Assembly: GCF_000429425.1 (NCBI RefSeq)
Contig: NZ_AUBV01000006.1
Span: forward strand, 186,001-250,000
Length of the DNA stretch: 64,000 bases
Origin: Algoriphagus mannitolivorans DSM 15301
Lineage (GTDB): Bacteria; Bacteroidota; Bacteroidia; Cytophagales; Cyclobacteriaceae
Direction of reading: 5' to 3'
Below the pieces are notes generated by a model. The model saw nothing but the letters and a program-made list of their open reading frames with translations. It was not told the origin of the DNA and searched no databases. The translations under genes and the position numbers were made by a program. Positions 26,565 to 35,345 of this stretch are shown piece after piece. Within the stretch, counting starts at the first letter, position 1. Every line of letters begins with the position of its first letter.

Positions 26565-28019
26565 ATGTCCTCCAAAACAAAAATTACAGTTGCCTATGGT
26601 GACGGTATCGGTCCTGAGATCATGAAGGCCACATTGGCGATTCTGGAAGCAGCCGGAGCCCAACTGGAATATGATGTAATCGAAATTGGCGAGCAGGTTT
26701 ACCTCAAAGGGATCAGCTCTGGGATGGAGCCTAAATCTTTTGATTCCTTGAGAGAAACCAAGGTATTTTTGAAATCTCCGATTACCACTCCTCAAGGTGG
26801 AGGATTTAAATCTTTGAATGTAACCACAAGAAAGTCATTCGGGCTTTTTGCCAACGTACGTCCTTGTAAGGCTTATTCTCCTTTTATCAAGACTCATTTC
26901 CCAAAAACTGATCTGGTGATTATCCGGGAAAATGAAGAGGATTTGTATGCGGGTATTGAGCACAGACAGACTAATGAAGTGTATCAGTGCCTAAAGCTGA
27001 TCTCTCAGCCAGGGTCTGAGAAGATCATCCGTTATGCATTTGAATACGCCAAAAAATATGGTCGCAAGAAGGTGACTTGTATGACCAAGGACAACATCAT
27101 GAAGTTGGCGGATGGCTTATTCCACAAGACATTTGATGAAATCGCCAAGGAGTATCCAGAGATTGAAGCCGATCACAAAATCATCGATATCGGGACGGCT
27201 TTGATTGCAGAGCGACCTGAAATTTTTGACGTGATTGTGACTTTGAACCTCTACGGTGATATCATTTCTGACGTAGCGGCACAGGTTACCGGTTCTGTAG
27301 GACTAGGTGGATCTGCCAATGTGGGTGAGGAAGTTGCCATGTTTGAAGCCATTCATGGTTCTGCACCTGATATTGCAGGAATGGGAATCGCCAACCCTTC
27401 AGGCTTGCTCAATGGTGCCATCATGATGTTGGTGCATATTGGCCAGCCGGAAATTGCTGAAAAAATTGCCAATGCTTGGATGAAAACTTTGGAAGATGGA
27501 ATCCATACCGGAGACATCTATCAGGAAGGCTTGTCCACCAAAAAAGCAGGAACTCAGGAATTTGCGGATGCGGTCATCGAAAGATTGGGGCAAAAGCCGG
27601 CTAAAATGACTCCAGCTTCTTTTGATAAGGAGGATACTAAGCCTATGCAAATCAAATTGAGACCTCAGTCTGTTCCAAAGAAAGAGTTGATTGGGGTGGA
27701 TGTATTTATTGATTGGAATGAAGCTGGAAGAGATCCAAACGTGATTGGAGAAAAGCTTAGAAAAGCTAATGCCAACGGACTTCAGCTGCACCTGATCACC
27801 AACAGAGGAGTGAAGGTGTTTCCAGAGGGCATGAAAGAGACATTCTGCACAGATCACTGGAGATGCAGATTCAAAACTGCCGACGGAGGAGCGATCTCTC
27901 ACGGACAAGTTTTGGATCTTCTTAAGCAGATTGGAGATCTGGGCTTTGACTTTATCAAAACTGAGCACCTATATACCTTTGACGGAGTCAGAGGCTATTC
28001 TTTGGCACAAGGAGAATAA
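26565..28019 (+). CDS. icd: NADP-dependent isocitrate dehydrogenase
   Basis: The protein has 484 residues, the long form with a C-terminal extension (about 365-484) seen in Thermus-type enzymes. The dehydrogenase core has AYGDGIGPEIM (9-19), SLNVTTRKSFGLFANVRP carrying the substrate arginines, RENEEDLYAGIEH, the NLYGDIISDVAAQVTGSVGL metal-binding block and EAIHGSAPDIAG. The enzyme oxidises isocitrate to 2-oxoglutarate in the TCA cycle. NADP rather than NAD preference is the usual assignment for this long form and is not proved here. It is divergent from the enoyl-CoA hydratase and is followed by a terminator. Confidence 0.94.
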   Translation: MSSKTKITVAYGDGIGPEIMKATLAILEAAGAQLEYDVIEIGEQVYLKGISSGMEPKSFDSLRETKVFLKSPITTPQGGGFKSLNVTTRKSFGLFANVRPCKAYSPFIKTHFPKTDLVIIRENEEDLYAGIEHRQTNEVYQCLKLISQPGSEKIIRYAFEYAKKYGRKKVTCMTKDNIMKLADGLFHKTFDEIAKEYPEIEADHKIIDIGTALIAERPEIFDVIVTLNLYGDIISDVAAQVTGSVGLGGSANVGEEVAMFEAIHGSAPDIAGMGIANPSGLLNGAIMMLVHIGQPEIAEKIANAWMKTLEDGIHTGDIYQEGLSTKKAGTQEFADAVIERLGQKPAKMTPASFDKEDTKPMQIKLRPQSVPKKELIGVDVFIDWNEAGRDPNVIGEKLRKANANGLQLHLITNRGVKVFPEGMKETFCTDHWRCRFKTADGGAISHGQVLDLLKQIGDLGFDFIKTEHLYTFDGVRGYSLAQGE

Positions 28020-28050
28020 ATTGAAGATTTGAAAATCGAAATTTGAGATT

Positions 28051-28087
28051 GGGTTGCTTTTGTAAAGAAGAGCAGCCCTTTCTTTTT
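28051..28087 (+). terminator. Rho-independent terminator after icd
   Basis: The stem GGGTTGCT (28051-28058) pairs with AGCAGCCC (28071-28078), one G-T pair, with a 12-nt loop, then TTTCTTTTT. It lies 31 bp after the icd stop. Confidence 0.65.
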
Positions 28088-28098
28088 AATAGGCCTTG

Positions 28099-28129
28099 TA
28101 CTTTCTACTTTGTACGTAGTACTTTGTAC
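28099..28129 (+). repeat. Four-unit heptamer array (TACTTTG type)
   Basis: Units TACTTTC, TACTTTG, TACGTAG and TACTTTG are head-to-tail with a trailing TAC, an exact 7-bp period. It occupies the leader just before the glycosyltransferase ATG at 28134. Its function is unknown; see the heptad finding. Confidence 0.75.
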
Positions 28130-28133
28130 ATCC

Positions 28134-29423
28134 ATGCAAAAGCGAGTCCTCATCATCACCTATTATTGGCCACCCAGTGGAGGTTCCGGTGTTCAGCGTT
28201 GGCTGAAGTTTGCCAAATATTTGCCGGAAGCAGGGTGGGAACCAGTGATTTTTACTCCCGAAAATCCGGATTTTGACCTCAAAGATGAAAGTCTGGAAAA
28301 AGAAATTCCTCACCTATTAGAGGTGATCAAATTTCCGATTTGGGAGCCCTATCAGCTTTTTTCCAAAGTGAAAAGAAAGTCCAAAACTCATCCGGGACGG
28401 CTGCTGGAACAGAAAGAAAAAGGCTTGTTGGAAAAGGCCGCTATTTGGATTCGGGCCAATCTTTTGGTGCCAGATCCTAGGGTTTTTTGGGTGAAACCTT
28501 CAGTGAAATATTTGACTGAATTAGCGGAGCAAGGCCAGTTTCATGCGATAATAACCACAGGTCCCCCGCATAGTATGCATCTGATCGGTTTGGAATTGAA
28601 GCGAAAAACAGGGGTCACTTGGATAGCTGATTTTAGGGATCCTTGGTCTCAATGGGAATTTTTGGATACGCTGCCGATGAGTGCGAGGATCAGAAAGAAG
28701 CATTCCCAATTGGAAATGGCTGTGTTGAATACTGCCGATGCTGTGATGACTATTTCACCCACCTTTCAAAGAGATTTGGAAAAGTTGGCTCAGCGGAAGA
28801 TTAAACTTCTCACGAATGGATTTGATCCTTCGGATATTCCTTTAGGATTTTCTCCGAAAAAGAAAAAGGCAGGGGAGCTTCATTTGGTTTATTCCGGGGT
28901 AATTGATTCCATCCGTAATCCCATTCCATTGCTAAAGGCCATGAAAGAGGAGTTTACCAATACTCAGGAAGAGGTGCGTCTGACTTTTGTTGGGAAGGTT
29001 TCTGAGCAGGTCAGGGAATTTGTAAAGGACGATGATTGGTTGGTTGAACGGGTAAATTTCCCCGGATATGTCAGTCATGGAGAGGTTTTTTGGTTTTATG
29101 CTCAGGCAGATGTTTTGGTCTTGATACTGACAGATACCAAAAATGCCCAAGGAAATATTCCCGGGAAGATTTTTGAATACATGGCGACCGGAGTGCCGAT
29201 TTTGGCTTTGGGAGATCCCAAAGGAGACTCTGCCCAGATTATTCAACAGTCGGAGGCGGGGAAAGTGATCCGACATGAGGATTTTGTGGGAATTCAGGTT
29301 GCCCTTAGGGAGCTCATGAGTTCTCAGCCCGAAATCAAAGAAGCCTCAAACTTGGATCAATTTTCAAGGAGATCGCTTACGCTGGATTTAGCCAAAATTC
29401 TGGATGAAAATACCCTTTCTTGA
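28134..29423 (+). CDS. Family-4-like glycosyltransferase (GT-B)
   Basis: The protein has 429 residues from the ATG at 28134, chosen because it starts MQKRVLIITYYWPPSGGSG; an ATG at 28110 is inside the heptamer array. The N-terminal half carries the GT4 nucleotide-sugar glycine loop PPSGGSGVQRW, and the C-terminal half has the donor-binding region ending PGKIFEYMATGVPILAL. The donor and acceptor are unknown. Its last 20 bp overlap the aminotransferase that follows, so the pair is translationally coupled and may make a modified sugar for a surface glycan. Confidence 0.85.
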   Translation: MQKRVLIITYYWPPSGGSGVQRWLKFAKYLPEAGWEPVIFTPENPDFDLKDESLEKEIPHLLEVIKFPIWEPYQLFSKVKRKSKTHPGRLLEQKEKGLLEKAAIWIRANLLVPDPRVFWVKPSVKYLTELAEQGQFHAIITTGPPHSMHLIGLELKRKTGVTWIADFRDPWSQWEFLDTLPMSARIRKKHSQLEMAVLNTADAVMTISPTFQRDLEKLAQRKIKLLTNGFDPSDIPLGFSPKKKKAGELHLVYSGVIDSIRNPIPLLKAMKEEFTNTQEEVRLTFVGKVSEQVREFVKDDDWLVERVNFPGYVSHGEVFWFYAQADVLVLILTDTKNAQGNIPGKIFEYMATGVPILALGDPKGDSAQIIQQSEAGKVIRHEDFVGIQVALRELMSSQPEIKEASNLDQFSRRSLTLDLAKILDENTLS

Positions 29424-30492
29424 TCTAAGCAGAATGGAAGTGAGGCTCAGAGACAGGTTGAAAGACCGGTTTTCTGAAGTGCTGGAAGCTGGGATTTTTT
29501 CCGGAGGAAAAGAGGTGGATTACTTTGAAAAATCTGTTTCAAAGTACCTGAATTCTCCATTTTCCATTGCCTGTGCCAATGGAACGGATGCATTGGAATT
29601 AGCGCTCCGTGCTTTGGAGATTGGTCCGGGAGATGAGGTAATTGTACCTGCGATGACTTGGGTATCTACCGCTGAAGCAGTGGTCTTCGTAGGGGCTAAG
29701 CCAATCTTTTGGGATACAAATGAAAATGGCTTACTCAAAGAGGATTGGGAAAAGGCAGTCACAGCCAAAACCAAGGCAGTAATCCCAGTTCATCTGTATG
29801 GGAAAATGGTGGACATGAAGCCCTTGATGGAAAAAGCCAAAAACCTCCAACTTTTTGTGATCGAAGATGCCGCTCAAGCATTTGGTGCGTTTCAAAATGG
29901 TAAGGCCGCAGGTACCTGGGGAAATGTGGGATGTCTGAGTTTTTATCCTACCAAAAATCTCGGGGCTCTAGGTGAGGCGGGAATGTGTTTGACTACCGAT
30001 CCCGATGTTGCTCAAAGAATCAGACTTTTCGGCAATCATGGTCAGCCTTTGAGAGATCAGCACGAGTTGGTCGGAAGAAACAGCCGAATTGATACCCTGC
30101 AAGCTGCTTTTTTGAATGTGATGCTGGAGAATTTTGAGGGTAATCAGGCCAAGAGAAAATCTATCGCCAAAAGGTATTTGGAAGCTTTTGCCGGGATAGC
30201 TGAATTGACTTTGCCCGAAAGTACCTTGGAGGAGGATCATAATGCCCATTTGTTTGTAGTCCAAACGGACCGAAGAGACAAATTGAGGACATTTTTGGGA
30301 AACCATGGAATTGGGACTGCTATTCATTATCCGAGAATTATTCCAGACCTGATACCCTTTGCTTCAGAGGGAAGTTTTGATAATGCCAGAAAGCTGAGCC
30401 TTGAAGGACTTTCGATTCCTTTGAATCCATTTTTGAAGGCTGAGGAAATCGAGTATATCATTCAAAAAATCAGGACATTTTTTAAAGCTTAA
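29404..30492 (+). CDS. DegT/DnrJ/EryC1/StrS-family PLP sugar aminotransferase
   Basis: The protein has 362 residues. The PLP lysine is K184 in SFYPTKNLGALGEAG, and EDAAQAFGAFQNGKAAG upstream is the cofactor pocket. Substrate motifs ANGTDALELAL and PAMTWVSTAEAV are those of nucleotide-sugar 3- or 4-aminotransferases. The enzyme transfers an amino group to a keto-sugar nucleotide; the exact position is unknown. It overlaps the preceding glycosyltransferase by 20 bp, an unusually large overlap that implies coupled translation. No dehydratase or other sugar-nucleotide gene is next to it. Confidence 0.92.
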   Translation: MKIPFLDLSRMEVRLRDRLKDRFSEVLEAGIFSGGKEVDYFEKSVSKYLNSPFSIACANGTDALELALRALEIGPGDEVIVPAMTWVSTAEAVVFVGAKPIFWDTNENGLLKEDWEKAVTAKTKAVIPVHLYGKMVDMKPLMEKAKNLQLFVIEDAAQAFGAFQNGKAAGTWGNVGCLSFYPTKNLGALGEAGMCLTTDPDVAQRIRLFGNHGQPLRDQHELVGRNSRIDTLQAAFLNVMLENFEGNQAKRKSIAKRYLEAFAGIAELTLPESTLEEDHNAHLFVVQTDRRDKLRTFLGNHGIGTAIHYPRIIPDLIPFASEGSFDNARKLSLEGLSIPLNPFLKAEEIEYIIQKIRTFFKA

Positions 30493-30534
30493 AGGAAGAG
30501 CAGGTCCTTTTGTAATATTTTCCTATTTTCCCTC

Positions 30535-31668
30535 ATGACCTTCAGCCAAGAGCCGTTATTTATTGCAGGAACTTTATGCGTATCAGTTTTTTTCGCCCAG
30601 TGGCTGACCCGTCTTTCTTGGGGTAAAACTGTAGGAACTCCCATTTTGGTGATTGTACTATGCGCACTTTTGTCAAATCTGGGAATTATCCCCAGTGCCA
30701 TGGAAGGAAGTCCAGTTTATGATGGAGTATTCCTGTATTTGGCGCCTCTGGGGATTTTTATCGCCTTGTTGGAAGTGGATTTGAAAAGTTTGAAAAATGC
30801 AGGTTTACCACTACTCGGGATGTTTTTGTTGGGTTCGGCGGCGACAGTTGTTGGGGTACTTACTTCTTGGTATTTGGTGAATCCGGAGGTGAAAATCGGA
30901 GAACTTGCACCAGCAGTAGCGGGCATGTTTACGGGAACTTATATCGGCGGTTCGATCAACTTCAATGCGGTGGCACTCCACTACAAGGTAAATGAGGCAG
31001 GTAATCTTTTTGCAGCCACGACTGTGGTGGATAATCTGATCGGTACGCCCTGGATTATTGCTACGTTGATTTTGCCCAAATACCTGCAGAAGCTTTTCCC
31101 CCGAAAGAAACTTGCTTCGGCCCAAAGCGGTGAAAAAATCCAGGCCATCGAGTATATTTCCATCTCTTCCTTGGCTTCGATTTTGGCCCTAGGCTTGTTG
31201 GGAATGGCGATAAGCAAAGTCTTGGTGGGGTGGTTTCCCCAAGTACCGGAAATCATTTTTCTGACCACTTTGGCCTTGGTTTTGGCTCAGTTTTCATCTG
31301 TGAAGCAGTTGTACGGAAAACATACCCTAGGCTTTTTCTTTATTCTGGTTTTCTTGGCAGTTATCGGAACCCTATGTGATTTTGGGGCATTGGCCGACAC
31401 TGGGGAATTGGCGCTTACCTTGATGCTGTTTGTGGGTTTATTGGTGTTGGTTCACGGGGTGGTTTTGTTTGGAGTAGGAGCCTTGCTGAAGATGGATTGG
31501 GATGTGATTGCTGTAGCCTCGCAGGCGAATGTAGGTGGGAATACGACCGCTTTAGCGGCAGCGGAGAGTCTAAATCGGCCCGATTTATTGATTCCGGGGG
31601 TGCTGGTGGGAAGTTTGGGGAATGCGCTCGGTACGTATGTTGGATTTGCGGTGGCAGGGATGCTTTGA
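30535..31668 (+). CDS. DUF819 family membrane protein
   Basis: The protein has 377 residues with about ten membrane helices. It shows the DUF819 (YjcL-type) signature GTYIGGSINFNAVALHYKV (around residue 138) and VVDNLIGTPWIIATL, both in loops between helices, and a second Gly-rich half SQANVGGNTTALAAAESL that mirrors the first, as in an inverted-repeat transporter. The family is described as a putative carboxylate or anion transporter but has no established substrate. It follows the aminotransferase by 42 bp. Its stop is close to the start of the repeat region. Confidence 0.85.
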   Translation: MTFSQEPLFIAGTLCVSVFFAQWLTRLSWGKTVGTPILVIVLCALLSNLGIIPSAMEGSPVYDGVFLYLAPLGIFIALLEVDLKSLKNAGLPLLGMFLLGSAATVVGVLTSWYLVNPEVKIGELAPAVAGMFTGTYIGGSINFNAVALHYKVNEAGNLFAATTVVDNLIGTPWIIATLILPKYLQKLFPRKKLASAQSGEKIQAIEYISISSLASILALGLLGMAISKVLVGWFPQVPEIIFLTTLALVLAQFSSVKQLYGKHTLGFFFILVFLAVIGTLCDFGALADTGELALTLMLFVGLLVLVHGVVLFGVGALLKMDWDVIAVASQANVGGNTTALAAAESLNRPDLLIPGVLVGSLGNALGTYVGFAVAGML

Positions 31669-31669
31669 G

Positions 31670-31718
31670 TATCAAGAATCAAGAATCAAGAAAATAGACT
31701 TTAGACACAAGATCTGAG
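31670..31718 (+). repeat. Seven-unit degenerate heptamer array (N-N-N-N-N-A-G)
   Basis: Units TATCAAG, AATCAAG, AATCAAG, AAAATAG, ACTTTAG, ACACAAG and ATCTGAG lie head-to-tail with no gaps; every unit ends in AG and six of the seven begin with A. It starts immediately after the DUF819 stop codon. Part of it is copied in the downstream 184-bp repeat. Confidence 0.7.
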
Positions 31719-32077
31719 GTAGTAAACTTCTTTATTCGGCGTTTATCATTCGATGTTCGATATTGATTCGAATACAGAAAAAACTAAGAATTATTAAAGG
31801 ATTAGAATTTCGAATGCCGAACGCTGAATGTCGAATATCGAAGTAAACTGGAGGCGACAAAGGCAAAAGAATTATTATCCAATAACCTATAATAGAATCA
31901 AGAAAATAGACTTTAGACACAAGATCTGAGGAGGTAAACTTCTTTATTCGGCGTTTATCTTTCGAGGTTCGATATTGATTCGAATACGGAAAAAACTAAG
32001 AATTATTGATTGAAATAAATTTCAAATGTCGAACGCTGAATGTCGAATATCGAAGTAAACTGGAGGCGACAAAGGCA
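31682..32077 (+). repeat. Tandem direct repeat, two 184-bp copies, each an imperfect hairpin of heptamers
   Basis: Copy 1 is 31682-31865 and copy 2 is 31894-32077, an exact 212-bp offset with no net indel. The 28 bp between them are not part of either copy. In each, a left arm reading TTCGGCG, TTTATCA, TTCGATG, TTCGATA, TTGATTC (31735-31769 in copy 1) is a near inverted repeat of a right arm TCGAATG, CCGAACG, CTGAATG, TCGAATA, TCGAAGT (31810-31844). Both arms keep a 7-bp period. This fills most of the 464 bp between DUF819 and the symporter; no gene is present. Confidence 0.85.
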
Positions 32078-32132
32078 TTAGATTCAATAACCAATAACGT
32101 AATAACTCTATTCCCCACTAACCCAAAATACC

Positions 32133-32990
32133 ATGGAAACCAGCGTTCTTACTGAGCTATTTCTGCCTTTGGCATTAGGCATCATCATGTTTGGCATGGG
32201 ATTAAGTCTCAGGATGGATGACTTTAAGCGGATTTTGATTTATCCCAAAGCAGTTTCGTTAGGGCTTTTCAATCAGCTTGTTTTGCTGCCCTTCTTGGCA
32301 TTTTTGATTGCGAATTTGCTTCAGCTTTCACCCGAACTTGCGGTGGGATTGATGATTTTGGCCGCCTGTCCCGGCGGAGCTACTTCCAACCTGATTACGC
32401 ATCTAGCTAAAGGCGATTCCGCGCTTTCGATTACGCTGACCGCTTTTTCATCCTTGATTACAGTATTGACTATTCCGTTTATTGTCAATTTTTCAATTGG
32501 TTATTTTATTCCCGGTGGGGAAGAGCAGCAGCTGGAGGTTTTGGGGACAGTGGTTGCTGTTTTGGCCATTACGATCATTCCGGTGGCCATCGGGATGCTG
32601 GTGTTAAAAAAGTCCCCCGAACTCGCCCATAGGATGGATAAGCCTTTTCGGAAGATTTCCGCAGTATTTTTTATCATCATTGTTTTGGCGGCAATCCTCA
32701 AGGAAAAAAGCAACCTGGTTCAGTTCTTTATCGAGGCGGGTCCGGCATCTCTTGCTTTGAACCTTGCTACACTTGGGCTTGGTTTTGGATTAGCTAAATT
32801 CGCCAGATTAGATTTCAAACAAAGTCTGACGATCGCCATCGAATCAGGGATTCAGAATGGCACCTTGGGCATTACGATTGCTGCAACATTGATGGTAAAT
32901 TCTGTGATGGCAATTCCTTCGGCGATTTACAGCCTGATTATGTTTGGCACGGCAGCATTGGTGATTTTCTGGGGAAATCAGAAAAAGTAA
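32133..32990 (+). CDS. Bile acid:sodium symporter family transporter
   Basis: The protein has 285 residues and about nine or ten membrane helices. It opens with the family mark LGIIMFGMGLSLRMDDFKRI and has LAACPGGATSNLITHLAKGD (crossover loop with the Na-binding Asn/Thr region) and, later, AIESGIQNGTLGITIA. Family members import bile acids, pantoate or other organic anions with Na+. Bile acid is only the family name here; the substrate is unknown. It stands alone on the plus strand, 3 bp before the convergent stop of the last membrane gene of the PadR operon. Confidence 0.9.
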   Translation: METSVLTELFLPLALGIIMFGMGLSLRMDDFKRILIYPKAVSLGLFNQLVLLPFLAFLIANLLQLSPELAVGLMILAACPGGATSNLITHLAKGDSALSITLTAFSSLITVLTIPFIVNFSIGYFIPGGEEQQLEVLGTVVAVLAITIIPVAIGMLVLKKSPELAHRMDKPFRKISAVFFIIIVLAAILKEKSNLVQFFIEAGPASLALNLATLGLGFGLAKFARLDFKQSLTIAIESGIQNGTLGITIAATLMVNSVMAIPSAIYSLIMFGTAALVIFWGNQKK

Positions 32991-32993
32991 AGC

Positions 32994-33698
32994 TCAGCTT
33001 TCATAGATTTTCTTAAGTCTGGCCGTTTCTTCGGCGGCCTCTTGAATGACCCGCGGAAATAGAAAAATGGAAATCCAGCAAATCAACAAGGCCGCAATCG
33101 TGATCCAAGCCATGATGCCTTGAAAATTAAATTCAGTCGGAATTTCGGGTCCCATTAAGAATCTAAGCCCTTGAGTGGATACATGTATCGCCAATTGAAA
33201 CCCAGTGAATATGCTTAAGCCTTGTTTAAAGGTTGCGTAGTTCTTGTAATTTCTCCCTGTCCGGTGATAGTAAATGATGAAAAAAACTACCGAAATCATC
33301 AGCCCGATTACCGCCCAACCGGGTGCGGTAAGACGCTCTCCCAAGAGGGTGAAATTTTGGCTGATCCATTGAAAGCTCCAAGCCAGTAGTATAAGATAAA
33401 CTACGCGATAGGAAGTCAATAAAGTTCTCAAACTTGCCCAATATCGCCTCCAGAACCTCTTCCGGATATTTTCCCGATAAGAGTCCGCCAAGTCCGCAAA
33501 GCCAAAAACCCCAAATTCTGAATGGGATTTTCGAAAAGCTTCATCTAAAGTAAGCTTTGGGTTTTCATCCAACAGCACTTCAATTCGGCATGCTACATGA
33601 TCTAGAATTTCATATTGGACATCGATTTCCTCATAACCTTTGTAGGAAATCAATTTCTTCAAGGTGCTGACCTGATCGTGAGAAAGCTTCATTGCCAT
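32994..33698 (-). CDS. Membrane protein with conserved N-terminal helix domain, third of a paralogous trio
   Basis: The protein has 234 residues. The soluble N-terminal 60 residues contain LSHDQVSTLKKLI and YEILDHVACRIE; the pattern LS..Q and E(x)xDHxxxxxE recurs in both upstream genes. Four to five membrane helices follow (about 95-215), and the tail is charged. No enzyme motif is visible. It resembles the small membrane proteins found behind PadR regulators in Bacteroidota, with a prefix domain as in DUF1700-like proteins (inference). It overlaps the upstream gene by 10 bp and is the last gene of the operon. Confidence 0.7.
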   Translation of the reverse strand: MAMKLSHDQVSTLKKLISYKGYEEIDVQYEILDHVACRIEVLLDENPKLTLDEAFRKSHSEFGVFGFADLADSYRENIRKRFWRRYWASLRTLLTSYRVVYLILLAWSFQWISQNFTLLGERLTAPGWAVIGLMISVVFFIIYYHRTGRNYKNYATFKQGLSIFTGFQLAIHVSTQGLRFLMGPEIPTEFNFQGIMAWITIAALLICWISIFLFPRVIQEAAEETARLKKIYES

Positions 33699-34315
33699 TG
33701 GACATTTTTAAACTTCCGGAATAGGTTGGCATAGCCTGAACAGAGGATAAAGGAAAAGCAGGCCGTCATAAAAAATAGTAGCTTTTGATGGGAAGCCCCA
33801 GTCCAAGCTAACCACTCCAATCGGAGAAAAAACTGAGAAAAAGAGGCGATCAGGAATAAAACATTCGCTGCGGTCAGTACTTGAGAATTGCTGAGGTATT
33901 TGTTTTTCCAGAGTCCCAAAATGAACCCTCCATAACAGGCAATCAAGAAGGCAGTTTTGAGTGCTTTCTCGGCAGTTTCAGGAGTGTAGGTAGAAAACAG
34001 ATTGATAAAGGAGCCAATGATTAAAGTCATTCCGACGGTTTTGACCATGATTCTCAGGTTGCCCAAATTGCCCAAAAACTCTTTGAGAAAGTTCAAGTGG
34101 GCCTGAATCAAAAGACTTCGCTGAAACTTACTGGGATTGATCTCTTCCAAAGACTTTTGAAGTAAGCTTTCAAATTCTTCTTCATCCTTGATTTCCGCTT
34201 CGATTTTGCAGGCGATATGGTCGGTTAGCTCGGCCCGGATGTCGGTGTAGTAGACTTGAATTGAGCTGATTTCTCTCCGGATTTTATCCAATTGAGTAGA
34301 TGAAAGTGTCCTCAT
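33689..34315 (-). CDS. Membrane protein, second of the paralogous trio
   Basis: The protein has 208 residues. It has the same N-terminal prefix as its neighbours (MRTLSSTQLDKIRREIS and AELTDHIACKIEAEI) and four membrane helices (about 90-195). The membrane region is not closely similar to those of the other two, so these are diverged rather than recent duplicates. The function is unknown. It overlaps the upstream gene by 4 bp and the downstream gene by 10 bp, so all three are translated together. The stop is followed by no terminator inside the operon. Confidence 0.7.
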   Translation of the reverse strand: MRTLSSTQLDKIRREISSIQVYYTDIRAELTDHIACKIEAEIKDEEEFESLLQKSLEEINPSKFQRSLLIQAHLNFLKEFLGNLGNLRIMVKTVGMTLIIGSFINLFSTYTPETAEKALKTAFLIACYGGFILGLWKNKYLSNSQVLTAANVLFLIASFSQFFLRLEWLAWTGASHQKLLFFMTACFSFILCSGYANLFRKFKNVQWQ

Positions 34316-34998
34316 ATCAAGGCAGTTTTGGATTTGATTTTCCAGGCTTCATAAGCTGTAATAGCATGAATATAAATGATAAAACAAAAGCCAATGGATA
34401 GATAATTCACCAATTCATCAGAGACCAATTGATCCACTTTGAGTATTCTAGGAACATTGAGGCATATATTGTAAAAATGAAAAGGCAAAGTCAGGTATGT
34501 GATAAAATACGAACTGTAAAGCGAGTTAATTTTGAGACCAGAATCCTTGAATGTGGATTTAATGGGCTTTAGCTTTTGATGAGTTCTAAACAAAACCATA
34601 GCCAGAAACCCTGTTAGGTAAATCAGAGGTACAGAGAAAAGGATAGCCAATTGTAATTTACTGGTGAGAAGATTGATCAATAGAGTGATTCCGCCGATTA
34701 GTAATAGGGTAATGAAAAACTTTGGCCAAGAGAAATAACTTTTGATCAGATTCCACTGGATTTTCCTTACCGTTTTATTCAAATTTTTTCTGAGGTTGTC
34801 TTGAAGCTTTGCACAATACCCCTTTGACCATTTTAAGTTCAGCGAATTCAATTGAACTTCAAATTGCTCTTCGGGAAAGCTTTCCAAATGACTTAAAAAG
34901 TGATCATATACTTCCATCAGAAGTTCGGCAGAGTTTATCCCCTTTTCGGATATAGCCAATTGGACAAGTTTGAGTTCTTGTTCGGATAGCTTTCTCAT
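34312..34998 (-). CDS. Membrane protein, first of the paralogous trio
   Basis: The protein has 228 residues. It starts MRKLSEQELKLVQLAI and has LMEVYDHFLSHLESF at about 27-41, the same LS...E...DH...E prefix pattern as the two genes after it. Four or five membrane helices follow from about residue 92. A PadR-controlled partner of the kind that responds to envelope stress is a reasonable guess, but nothing in the sequence proves it. Its start shares one base with the stop of the DUF5615 gene (TGATG), and its end overlaps the next gene by 4 bp. Confidence 0.7.
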   Translation of the reverse strand: MRKLSEQELKLVQLAISEKGINSAELLMEVYDHFLSHLESFPEEQFEVQLNSLNLKWSKGYCAKLQDNLRKNLNKTVRKIQWNLIKSYFSWPKFFITLLLIGGITLLINLLTSKLQLAILFSVPLIYLTGFLAMVLFRTHQKLKPIKSTFKDSGLKINSLYSSYFITYLTLPFHFYNICLNVPRILKVDQLVSDELVNYLSIGFCFIIYIHAITAYEAWKIKSKTALI

Positions 34999-35345
34999 CA
35001 GTCAAATGTTAAAATTTCTTCAGGAGTAAGAATGATCATCGATGTTGTTACAAACAGCTCAATAATTTTTGGCAGATTTTTTCTGAAATAGGATCTCAAT
35101 TCTCTGATTTTCATATTTCCCAATTTGACTAGAATAAGTTTACGGGGATTTCTGCCTTGAAGGAAAGAATGGTAGAAATCGAAATCTTTCGTGACCAAAA
35201 TTGCTTCTTGATCTAAGGTAAACCGGATAATTTCAGAATCTTTGGATGCATTCCCTTTAGGAAGTGATTCAGTCGTAAACACGACAAATTCAAAAAGTTC
35301 CTCTGCTAATGAAGGAGGAATATTTGCATCCAAAAGAAACTTCAT
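34998..35345 (-). CDS. DUF5615 PIN-like protein, probable toxin
   Basis: The protein has 115 residues. It opens MKFLLDANIP (D6), has a mid acidic position (about D36) and LVTKDFDFY (D54, D56); these acidic residues match the metal-binding set of PIN-domain nucleases as kept in DUF5615. Together with a DUF433 partner this is a known toxin-antitoxin-like arrangement, so it is probably an RNA-cleaving toxin (family inference, not shown). It overlaps the DUF433 stop by 4 bp (ATGA) and the next membrane gene by one base, which is unusual for a toxin-antitoxin module, normally a closed unit. Confidence 0.82.
   Translation of the reverse strand: MKFLLDANIPPSLAEELFEFVVFTTESLPKGNASKDSEIIRFTLDQEAILVTKDFDFYHSFLQGRNPRKLILVKLGNMKIRELRSYFRKNLPKIIELFVTTSMIILTPEEILTFD

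Noticed and set aside
31732-31920. Open frame on the minus strand with FDIRHSA/FGIRNSN-like 7-residue repeats
   Set aside because: It is the translation of the 7-bp-period hairpin (7 bp times 3 gives a 7-residue period), not a gene.
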